This document shows positions 1-5,284 of a stretch of DNA of 5,284 nt, one piece after another. How positions within the stretch are numbered: the first letter of the stretch is position 1; the number at the start of each line of letters is the position of its first letter. A program made the translations under genes and the position numbers. Under the pieces are notes generated by a model, which saw only the letters and a list, made by a program, of their open reading frames with translations, searched no databases and was not told where the DNA came from. Source of the stretch: Salinibacterium sp. (GTDB lineage: Bacteria; Actinomycetota; Actinomycetes; Actinomycetales; Microbacteriaceae); the NCBI GenBank assembly GCA_025352485.1, contig JANXTJ010000228.1, positions 1 through 5,284 on the forward strand. Direction: 5' to 3'.

Positions 1-153
1 CACATAGTGGTTATCGAGCGAGCCGATGTCTTCGAAAATCACGGGGCGGATCGGGCTCTCTTTGCGCCAGTCGGAAAGGTACTGATCCCGCTTGCGGGGC
101 GCGCGCAAACTATCAAGCGTTTCGGACCAGGAGGCGTCGGCGCCGCGGCGGAG
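1..153 (-). other. Foreign-looking in-frame tail on the gamma-synthase gene
   Basis: About 50 residues read in the same frame as the gamma-synthase start but do not resemble that family. Key stretches are SWSETLDSLRAPRKRD (about 144-159), WRKESPIRPVIF (about 164-175) and EDIGSLDNHYV at the edge. Codon choice is G/C-ending like the neighbours, and neither of the other two minus-strand frames continues the gamma-synthase, so a simple frameshift does not explain it. From memory only, the pattern (WR, then an IRPV block, then a segment leading into V-x-LHLEH) recalls the region near the C-terminal helicase half of SNF2-type proteins such as DISARM DrmD. The decisive part lies beyond the window. 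Alternatives are an assembly chimera, an unknown domain fused to the enzyme, or a rearrangement. Confidence 0.4.
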
Positions 154-561
154 GTCGAGGTCGGTCATGTCGACCGTGGTCAGGGTGACCCCCCACGGCA
201 CAAACACCCGATTCACCAGCCGGTGCGTGCCGCCGTAGACATCGTTGCCCATCACGATGTGGGCGCCGGGCTTCAGCACGGCGCGCAGCAGGGTGTCCTC
301 CGCAGCCAGCCCTGAGGCAAAGCTGAAGGCCCGTGCTCCGCCCTCGAGCGACGCCAGCAGTTCTTGCAGCGAGTCGCGGGTCGGATTAGCGGCCCTGGCG
401 TATTCGTAGCCGCCGCGGAATCCGCCGATGCCATCTTGCACGAAGGTCGACGTGAAGTAGACCGGCGGTACGACCGCCCCCGTGGTGGGATCGAACGCCT
501 GCCCTGCGTGGATGGCCCGCGTGGCGAAGGCGAAGTCGTGGTCGGAAAGAGCGTCAGGCAC
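1..561 (-). CDS. metB: Cystathionine gamma-synthase/lyase N-terminus, partial, chimeric after about residue 136
   Basis: The first ~136 of 187 visible residues match Cys/Met-metabolism PLP enzymes (cystathionine gamma-synthase or gamma-lyase; cytoplasmic, fold type I). Visible landmarks are TRAIHAGQ (14-21), the phosphate-binding YARAANPTR (54-62), the phosphate loop SGLAA (83-87) and NDVYGGT (106-112), whose Tyr109 should stack on the cofactor. From memory it aligns well with the N-terminus of M. tuberculosis MetB. Family similarity then stops after TDLD (133-136), where a conserved ETPSNP block and later the PLP lysine (STTKY) should follow. The frame instead continues into unrelated sequence to the window edge, so the catalytic lysine is absent from what is visible. 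The GTG at 561 is the first start codon after the upstream stop; the ribosome site is weak (GAG, 5 bases away). It lies 12 bases after cystathionine beta-synthase, so co-transcription and coupled translation are likely. Whether the enzyme is a synthase or lyase cannot be told from this fragment. Family call is firm; integrity is doubtful. Confidence 0.85.
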   Translation of the reverse strand, partial: MPDALSDHDFAFATRAIHAGQAFDPTTGAVVPPVYFTSTFVQDGIGGFRGGYEYARAANPTRDSLQELLASLEGGARAFSFASGLAAEDTLLRAVLKPGAHIVMGNDVYGGTHRLVNRVFVPWGVTLTTVDMTDLDLRRGADASWSETLDSLRAPRKRDQYLSDWRKESPIRPVIFEDIGSLDNHYV

Positions 562-573
562 GGTGTCTCGGTT

Positions 574-1938
574 CTAGTGGGAGAGGAAGGTCAACAGGTC
601 GTGGCGGGTGAGTACGGCCGCGGGCTTACCGTCGTTAGTGACGAGAAGCGCGTCTGCGCTCGCGAGGGCCGCCTTGGCCGCACCCACCGACTCGTGCACA
701 CCGATCAGGCTCAGCGGCCGACCGACGAATTCTTTAACCGCGTCAGTCATCTTCGCGCCCCCGCTGAAGACGGCCTCCAGCAGCGAGCGTTCATCGATCG
801 ACCCGATCACCTCGCCCATCACCACGGGCGGCTCCGCGGTCAGCACCGGCATCTGCGACACCTCGAACTCGGCCATGATCGCGATCGCATCACGCACGGT
901 GTCGGTCGGATGCACGTGAACCAGGTCCGGCAGCTGCCCGGTCTTGCCGCCCAGAACGTCGGCGACCGTGCGCTCGTCGGTGTCTCCCCCGAAGCCGTAG
1001 GAGCGCATCCACTTCTCATTGAAAATTTTGCCGAGGTAGCCCCTGCCCCCGTCGGGCAGCAGGATCACCATCACGTCATCTTTGCCCAGGCTGGCCGCCG
1101 CTTTGAGTGCGGATGCGACCGCCATGCCACTGGAGCCGCCGACCAGCAGCCCCTCCTCGCGCGCCAGCCGACGGGTCATCGCGAATGATTCGGCATCGGA
1201 TGACGCGATGATCTGGTCGACGACCGACGGGTCGTACGCGGCGGGCCAGAAGTCTTCGCCGACACCCTCGACGAGGTACGGGCGCCCAGTGCCGCCGGAG
1301 TACACCGACCCTTCGGGGTCGGCTCCGATGATCTGCACGGCGCCGCCGGATACCTCTTTGAGGTATTTGCCGACCCCGCTGATCGTGCCGCCGGTGCCCA
1401 CGCCGGCCACGAAATGGGTCACCAGACCCTCGGTGTCGCGCCACACCTCAGGGCCGGTCGTCTCGTAGTGGCTGAGCGGCCCGTTAGGATTCGCGTACTG
1501 ATTCGGCTTATAGGCACCGGGAATCTCGCGCGCCAGTCGATCCGAGACGCTGTAGTAGCTCTCGGGGCTGTCCGGCGCGACCGCGGTCGGGGTGACGACG
1601 ATCTCGGCGCCGTAGGCGGTGAGCACGCTGCGCTTGTCTTCGCCCACCTTGTCTGGCAGCACGAAGACGCAGCGGTAGCCGCGCTGCTGTGCCACCAGGG
1701 CAAGGCCGATGCCGGTGTTACCGCTGGTCGGTTCCACGATCGTGCCGCCGGGCTTCAACAGCCCCTTGGCCTCGGCATCATCGATGATGCGCGTCGCGAT
1801 GCGGTCTTTCGATGAGCCACCCGGGTTGAAGTACTCGACCTTCACCAGCACGGTCGCGGCAATGCCGTCCGTGACCTTATTCAGACGCACCAGCGGGGTG
1901 TTGCCGACCAGGTCAATGACCGAATTCGCGTACTTCAC
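574..1938 (-). CDS. cbs: Cystathionine beta-synthase
   Basis: This 454-residue cytoplasmic PLP enzyme (fold type II) condenses L-serine with L-homocysteine to cystathionine, the first step of reverse transsulfuration. The PLP lysine is Lys44 in GGSSKDR (40-46). The substrate (asparagine) loop TSGNTG is at 71-76, the cofactor phosphate loop GTGGT at 181-185, and GGSSG at 267-271 carries the serine that contacts the pyridine nitrogen. PDGGRGYLGKIF (295-306) closes the catalytic domain. Two CBS domains follow, roughly 324-390 and 396-453, the usual regulatory module. Length and layout match M. tuberculosis Rv1077 (464 residues, from memory), and the N-terminus lacks the haem-binding extension of animal enzymes. 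The start is GTG at 1938: no other start codon exists between it and the in-frame stop at 1981-1983, and family N-termini begin here. No convincing Shine-Dalgarno is present. A CBS-domain-bearing cysteine synthase is the main alternative; length and the gamma-synthase neighbour favour cystathionine beta-synthase. Confidence 0.93.
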   Translation of the reverse strand: MKYANSVIDLVGNTPLVRLNKVTDGIAATVLVKVEYFNPGGSSKDRIATRIIDDAEAKGLLKPGGTIVEPTSGNTGIGLALVAQQRGYRCVFVLPDKVGEDKRSVLTAYGAEIVVTPTAVAPDSPESYYSVSDRLAREIPGAYKPNQYANPNGPLSHYETTGPEVWRDTEGLVTHFVAGVGTGGTISGVGKYLKEVSGGAVQIIGADPEGSVYSGGTGRPYLVEGVGEDFWPAAYDPSVVDQIIASSDAESFAMTRRLAREEGLLVGGSSGMAVASALKAAASLGKDDVMVILLPDGGRGYLGKIFNEKWMRSYGFGGDTDERTVADVLGGKTGQLPDLVHVHPTDTVRDAIAIMAEFEVSQMPVLTAEPPVVMGEVIGSIDERSLLEAVFSGGAKMTDAVKEFVGRPLSLIGVHESVGAAKAALASADALLVTNDGKPAAVLTRHDLLTFLSH

Positions 1939-1947
1939 CTGACAAGG

Positions 1948-1967
1948 GTACTCGGCCTGCCGAGTAC
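1948..1967. promoter_or_regulatory. 20-base palindrome just upstream of cbs
   Basis: GTACTCGGC and GCCGAGTAC form perfect 9-base arms separated by CT. The element ends 9 bases before the cbs GTG start, where the ribosome binding site would be. It could be an operator for a dimeric regulator of sulfur-amino-acid genes, or an RNA hairpin that limits ribosome access, which would fit the weak Shine-Dalgarno. I do not recognise it as a known operator. The inverted repeat is seen directly; its role is inferred. Confidence 0.5.
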
Positions 1968-1977
1968 ATGACGTGGG

Positions 1978-1987
1978 CCATTAATGG
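1978..1987 (-). promoter_or_regulatory. Possible -10 element of the cbs promoter
   Basis: CCATTAATGG is a perfect 10-base palindrome and the only AT-rich patch in the 74-base gap before cbs. On the minus strand it contains ATTAAT, matching TATAAT at four of six positions. It would place transcription start close to the 20-base palindrome. No good -35 hexamer is visible at the usual distance, so this is a weak call. Confidence 0.25.
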
Positions 1988-2012
1988 GGCCGGACGCCCG
2001 GACCGAGGCCAG

Positions 2013-2411
2013 CTAGAAGCCGACCAGCTCGGCAAGCTCGCGTTCGAACATTTCGAAGGCCAGCAGCCGATACCGGATGCACTGCTCCAGCACGTCCGAA
2101 ATGTCACCGCGGTGCCGCACGAGCATGGCCATCACGGTACACCGTGCGGCGACCACCATAGCCTCCGGATCACCCAGGCGATCCTCGATGTCGGACTCGG
2201 CCACCTGCCTCACCACCCAGTCGATCGCCGCGGCAAAGTTGTCGACCAGCTCGTGCGGCCACTCTTCCGGGTCGATGATCGGGGTGAGCTCACCGTGGTA
2301 AGCACCGCACTGACGCGGCGCGCCCGAGGAGTCTGGCATCCACAACGAAACCTCGCTGCACCACGCAGAAAGGCTCTGGTCTAACAGGTCATCAATGGCA
2401 CGTGTGTTCAT
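2013..2411 (-). CDS. Hypothetical acidic protein of 132 residues
   Basis: I do not recognise this protein. It is predicted soluble: no signal peptide or membrane segment is apparent. It is rich in Asp and Glu, has four cysteines (18, 35, 91, 111) with no metal-binding spacing, and looks mostly helical in its second half (about 50-130), ending in an amphipathic ELAELVGF. An aromatic/proline-rich stretch with WMPDSS (24-29) and PEEWPHEL (48-55) precedes the helices. The ATG at 2411 is chosen because GGAG lies 7 bases upstream. A longer reading from TTG at 2489 would run through predicted stem-loops and has no ribosome site. The protein has a balanced composition and mostly G/C-ending codons, unlike the His/Arg-rich antisense reading, so it is probably real. 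Codon 10 is the rare TTA. It sits 158 bases after rpoC and 74 bases before cbs, so its link to either is unclear. Confidence 0.7.
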   Translation of the reverse strand: MNTRAIDDLLDQSLSAWCSEVSLWMPDSSGAPRQCGAYHGELTPIIDPEEWPHELVDNFAAAIDWVVRQVAESDIEDRLGDPEAMVVAARCTVMAMLVRHRGDISDVLEQCIRYRLLAFEMFERELAELVGF

Positions 2412-2418
2412 GGCTGTG

Positions 2419-2422
2419 CTCC
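2419..2422 (-). promoter_or_regulatory. Ribosome binding site deciding the start of the hypothetical gene
   Basis: The minus strand reads GGAG seven bases before the ATG at 2411. This supports that start over the in-frame TTG at 2489. Confidence 0.65.
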
Positions 2423-2481
2423 GGGTTGGTAATTCGATGGTTGCAGTGCCGCCCGCAATCCACCAGCCACCCGTTCGTATG

Positions 2482-2506
2482 GCACCCAAACGGGGGTGCT
2501 ACCCCC
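2482..2506 (-). other. Two overlapping, mutually exclusive stem-loops after the rpoC terminator
   Basis: GGGGGT (2492-2497) pairs with ACCCCC (2501-2506) across a three-base loop. The overlapping GGGTGC (2494-2499) can instead pair with GCACCC (2482-2487) across a six-base loop. On the minus strand the first stem is followed by GTTTG, a poor U-run. It may act as a second, back-up terminator of rpoC or as leader structure for the small downstream gene. Pairings are seen; function is inferred. Confidence 0.4.
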
Positions 2507-2515
2507 AGCTTAACG

Positions 2516-2554
2516 ACGAACGGCCCGCCACCGCGAGGGTGACGAGCCGTTCGT
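2516..2554 (-). terminator. Stem-loop terminator of rpoC
   Basis: ACGAACGGC (2516-2524) and GCCGTTCGT (2546-2554) form a perfect 9-base stem that begins 15 bases past the rpoC stop. Its 21-base loop holds a smaller nested stem, CACC (2529-2532) with GGTG (2538-2541). The sequence after the stem in the transcript (CGTTAAGC) lacks a strong U-run, which is common in high-GC actinobacteria. It could act in either direction, but no gene converges from the plus strand. Confidence 0.7.
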
Positions 2555-2569
2555 GAACTACTGCACCCG

Positions 2570-5284
2570 CTAGTTGTACGTTCCGGGGGTGTAGTCGTCA
2601 GAGCTGAAGCTGTCGAAATCGACGAAGCTCAAGTCGCTCTCGCTGAATACCGACTCATCCGTGAAGATGCGGTTCGGGTAGCGCTCCGACTTCGCCTCAT
2701 CGGTCGCCTCGACAGATATGTCGCGGTAACGCGGCAGACCCGTTCCGGCCGGGATGAGCTTGCCGATGATGACGTTCTCCTTGAGGCCCATGAGCGGGTC
2801 GGACTTGCCCTCCATGGCGGCCTGCGTGAGAACACGCGTGGTCTCCTGGAACGACGCGGCCGACAGCCAGGACTCGGTCGCCAGGGATGCCTTGGTGATA
2901 CCCATGACCTCCTGACGAGCCGATGCGGTCTGCTTGCCCTCGGTGAGCGCTGAACGGTTCAGCTCGTTGTACTTGAGCCGATCGACGAGCTCGCCGGGCA
3001 GCAGCCCGGTGTCACCGTGGTCGACAACCGTCACCTTGCGAAGCATCTGGCGAACGATGACCTCGATGTGCTTGTCGTGGATGGGCACACCCTGTGAGCG
3101 GTACACACCCTGCACGCCGTCGACCAGGTGAAGCTGCACGGCACGGACACCCTTGACGCGAAGAACTTCCTTCGGGTCGAGGTTTCCGATGTGCAACTGC
3201 TGGCCGAGGTCGACGTGCTGGCCGTCTTCGATCAGCAGGGTCGCGCGACGAAGCACCGGGTAGGCAATTGGCTCATCACCGTTGTCGGGGGTCAGGATCA
3301 GGCGGCGAGCCCGATCGGTGTCCTCGATGGTGATGCGACCGGCGGCCTCCGCGATGGGGGAAGCACCCTTGGGCGTGCGAGCCTCGAACAGCTCGGTAAC
3401 CCGGGGCAGACCCTGCGTGATGTCGTCGGCGGATGCCACACCACCGGTGTGGAAGGTACGCATCGTCAGCTGCGTGCCGGGCTCGCCAATCGACTGGGCC
3501 GCAATGATGCCGACGGCCTCACCGATGTCGACGAGCAGACCGGTTGCAAGCGACCGGCCGTAGCACGCCGCACACACACCGACGGCCGACTCACAGGTGA
3601 GCACTGAGCGCACCTTGATGTCGTGAACACCAGCGGCGAGCAGGGTGTCGAGCAGCACGTCACCGACGTCGGCGCCAGCTTCGGCAATGACCTTGCCCTT
3701 GGCGTCCACCGCTTCGGCAGCAAGGCTGCGAGCGTAGACCGAGTTCTCGACGTTCGAGTCGAGCACCCAGTTGCCTGCGGCATCCTGTGCGGCGATCGGC
3801 ATGTCGAGCCCCTTGGTCGAGCCACAGTCGGCCTCGCGGATGATGACATCCTGCGAGACGTCGACCAGACGACGGGTGAGGTACCCGGAGTCGGCCGTGC
3901 GCAGCGCGGTGTCGGCCAAGCCCTTGCGAGCACCGTGGGTCGAGATGAAGTACTCGGCTACGGTCAGGCCCTCCTTATAGGAGTGCACGATCGGGCGAGG
4001 AATGATCTCACCCTTCGGGTTCGACACGAGGCCACGCATACCGGCGATCTGGCGAACCTGCATCCAGTTACCACGAGCACCCGACGACACCATGCGGTTG
4101 ATGTTGTTGTCGGTCTTGAAGTTGTCCTGCATCGCGGTGGCGACCTCTGCGGTGGCCTTGTTCCAGATCTCGATGAGCTCTTGGCGACGCTCGGCGTCGG
4201 TCGTGAGGCCCTTGTCGAACTGGTCCTGAACCTTCGCGGCGAGCTTCTCGGTGCGCGCGATGATCTCGGGCTTCGATGGCGGCGTCACGATGTCAGACAG
4301 AGCGACGGTGACACCGGAGCGGGTGGCCCAGTGGAAACCGGCGTCCTTAATGCGGTCAAGCGCCGCAGCGACCTCTACCTTCGGGTACCGCTCGGCGAGG
4401 TCGTTGACAATCGCCGAGATCTGGCTCTTGTCGGCGACCGCTTCGATGTACGGATAGTCGGCCGGAAGCGCCTCGTTGAACAGCGCGCGACCCAGGGTCG
4501 TGCTCTGCAGCACCGTCTTGCCCTGCACGAAGCCCTCGGGGGCCTCACCCTCGGCAAAGTGGATGTCTTCCAGGCGGATGCGAACCTTGGCGTTCAGGTC
4601 GAGCGTGTGCTGATCGAACGCGAGGATCGCCTCGGCAACCGAGGAGAACGCGCGGCCCTCACCGGTGACGCCATCTTTCAGCGTCGTCAGGTGGTGCAGC
4701 CCGATGATCATGTCCTGCGTGGGCAGGGTGACCGGGCGTCCATCAGACGGCTTCAGGATGTTGTTCGACGCGAGCATGAGCACGCGAGCCTCTGCCTGCG
4801 CCTCGACCGACAGCGGCAGGTGAACTGCCATCTGGTCGCCATTGAAGTCGGCGTTGAATGCGGCACACACGAGCGGGTGCAGCTGGATCGCCTTACCCTC
4901 CACGAGCTGAGGCTCGAAGGCCTGGATACCTAGGCGGTGCAGGGTGGGGGCGCGGTTCAGCAGCACGGGGCGCTCGCGGATGATCTCCTCGAGCACATCC
5001 CACACCTGCGGGCGGCTCCGCTCGACCATGCGCTTAGCGCTCTTGATGTTTTGCGCGTGGCTCAGATCGATCAGGCGCTTGATCACGAACGGCTTGAACA
5101 GCTCCAGGGCCATCTGCTTGGGCAGACCGCACTGGTGAAGCTTGAGCTGCGGGCCGACGATGATGACCGAACGGCCGGAGTAGTCGACGCGCTTTCCGAG
5201 CAGGTTCTGGCGGAATCGACCCTGCTTGCCCTTGAGCATGTCGCTCAGGGACTTGAGGGCGCGGTTGCCGGTACCGGTAACGGG
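2570..5284 (-). CDS. rpoC: RNA polymerase beta' subunit, 3' part, with catalytic Asp-to-Asn change
   Basis: The last 904 residues of beta' are present. The frame is open through the window edge (first codon 5284-5282), so roughly 400 N-terminal residues, including the first zinc site, are missing. Visible in order (fragment numbering): GKQGRFRQNLLGKRVDYSGRS (about 19-39), the active-site motif at 144-151, the bridge helix with SSGARG and QIAGMRG (about 393-425), the second zinc site Cys487, Cys564, Cys571 and Cys574 with the usual 7- and 3-residue spacing, the trigger loop GEPGTQLTMRTFHTGG (about 600-616) without the large insertion of E. coli, and the actinobacterial C-terminus DDYTPGTYN. 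The protein forms half of the polymerase active centre. The oddity is NADFNGDQ in place of NADFDGDQ: the middle metal-holding aspartate (E. coli D462) is Asn148, encoded by AAT at 4841-4843. The flanking Asp146 and Asp150 are intact. The rest is an ordinary, conserved beta', so this is a real rpoC with either one base error or an inactivating substitution. rpoB would normally lie upstream. Confidence 0.98.
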   Translation of the reverse strand, partial: PVTGTGNRALKSLSDMLKGKQGRFRQNLLGKRVDYSGRSVIIVGPQLKLHQCGLPKQMALELFKPFVIKRLIDLSHAQNIKSAKRMVERSRPQVWDVLEEIIRERPVLLNRAPTLHRLGIQAFEPQLVEGKAIQLHPLVCAAFNADFNGDQMAVHLPLSVEAQAEARVLMLASNNILKPSDGRPVTLPTQDMIIGLHHLTTLKDGVTGEGRAFSSVAEAILAFDQHTLDLNAKVRIRLEDIHFAEGEAPEGFVQGKTVLQSTTLGRALFNEALPADYPYIEAVADKSQISAIVNDLAERYPKVEVAAALDRIKDAGFHWATRSGVTVALSDIVTPPSKPEIIARTEKLAAKVQDQFDKGLTTDAERRQELIEIWNKATAEVATAMQDNFKTDNNINRMVSSGARGNWMQVRQIAGMRGLVSNPKGEIIPRPIVHSYKEGLTVAEYFISTHGARKGLADTALRTADSGYLTRRLVDVSQDVIIREADCGSTKGLDMPIAAQDAAGNWVLDSNVENSVYARSLAAEAVDAKGKVIAEAGADVGDVLLDTLLAAGVHDIKVRSVLTCESAVGVCAACYGRSLATGLLVDIGEAVGIIAAQSIGEPGTQLTMRTFHTGGVASADDITQGLPRVTELFEARTPKGASPIAEAAGRITIEDTDRARRLILTPDNGDEPIAYPVLRRATLLIEDGQHVDLGQQLHIGNLDPKEVLRVKGVRAVQLHLVDGVQGVYRSQGVPIHDKHIEVIVRQMLRKVTVVDHGDTGLLPGELVDRLKYNELNRSALTEGKQTASARQEVMGITKASLATESWLSAASFQETTRVLTQAAMEGKSDPLMGLKENVIIGKLIPAGTGLPRYRDISVEATDEAKSERYPNRIFTDESVFSESDLSFVDFDSFSSDDYTPGTYN

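Noticed and set aside
364..1188. 274-codon open frame on the plus strand
   Set aside because: It is antisense to cbs and metB, has a His/Arg-rich composition and no recognisable domain.
1988..2012. CCGG-based small hairpin and repeated GTCCGG as a terminator for the hypothetical gene
   Set aside because: Stems are only four bases, with no U-run, and such patterns are common by chance in high-GC DNA.
1968..2384. 138-codon open frame on the plus strand, opposite the hypothetical gene
   Set aside because: It is very rich in His and Arg, and the minus-strand alternative has a ribosome site and a more protein-like composition.
2412..2480. Sigma-70-type promoter for the hypothetical gene
   Set aside because: TTGCGG with GAATTA at 17-base spacing was considered, but the -10 hexamer matches the consensus poorly and no better pair was seen.
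2412..2489. Longer start (TTG at 2489) for the hypothetical protein
   Set aside because: The extra 26 residues run through predicted stem-loops, the start is TTG without a ribosome site, and the ATG at 2411 has GGAG at ideal spacing.
574..2572. All three visible stop codons are TAG, suggesting a recoded stop
   Set aside because: Three genes are too few. Each TAG falls exactly at a family-typical end (rpoC, cbs), so they act as ordinary stops.
3623..4933. 436-codon open frame on the plus strand
   Set aside because: It lies wholly antisense to rpoC, whose conserved protein is certain. Its His/Arg/Val-rich composition is typical of a reading opposite a high-GC gene.
1..5284. tRNA, rRNA, CRISPR array, insertion sequence or phage attachment site
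   Set aside because: No cloverleaf-like element, spaced repeats, transposase motifs or long terminal repeats were seen on either strand.

Overview
This window looks like a piece of a high-GC actinobacterial chromosome, most likely from the family Microbacteriaceae. The reasons are the strong G/C preference at third codon positions, the actinobacterial form of RNA polymerase beta' (no large insertion in the trigger loop, C-terminus ending DDYTPGTYN), and a cystathionine beta-synthase/gamma-synthase gene pair like the one in Mycobacterium. The family assignment is from memory of such sequences, not from a search. Every gene I can support lies on the minus strand, so the window reads biologically from right to left.

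Right to left: (1) 5284-2570 is the 3' two-thirds of rpoC, cut by the window edge. All of its landmarks are normal except one: the catalytic metal-binding motif reads NADFNGDQ instead of the near-universal NADFDGDQ. (2) 2569-2412 is an intergenic region with a clear stem-loop terminator just after rpoC, followed by a set of competing stem-loops. (3) 2411-2013 encodes an unrecognised acidic 132-residue protein with a good ribosome binding site. (4) 2012-1939 is a 74-base gap with an AT-rich promoter-like patch and a 20-base near-perfect palindrome just before the next gene. (5) 1938-574 is a complete pyridoxal-phosphate enzyme, cystathionine beta-synthase, with a C-terminal pair of CBS regulatory domains. 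(6) 561-1 starts 12 bases later as a cystathionine gamma-synthase/lyase gene, but after about 136 residues its similarity to that family stops abruptly. The frame stays open and continues as about 50 residues of a different protein, up to the window edge.

The two sulfur genes would act together in transsulfuration: beta-synthase joins serine and homocysteine into cystathionine, and the partner makes or cleaves cystathionine. rpoC is a separate housekeeping unit that ends at its own terminator.

Two observations deserve a second look before anything else. One is the Asp-to-Asn change at a catalytic residue of RNA polymerase. The other is the in-frame chimeric end of the gamma-synthase gene, whose tail resembles, from memory only, an SNF2-type helicase such as DISARM DrmD. 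Both genes at the window edges are truncated and both anomalies could come from sequencing or assembly error, so raw-read support should be examined first. I found no RNA genes, CRISPR arrays, insertion sequences or complete defence system.
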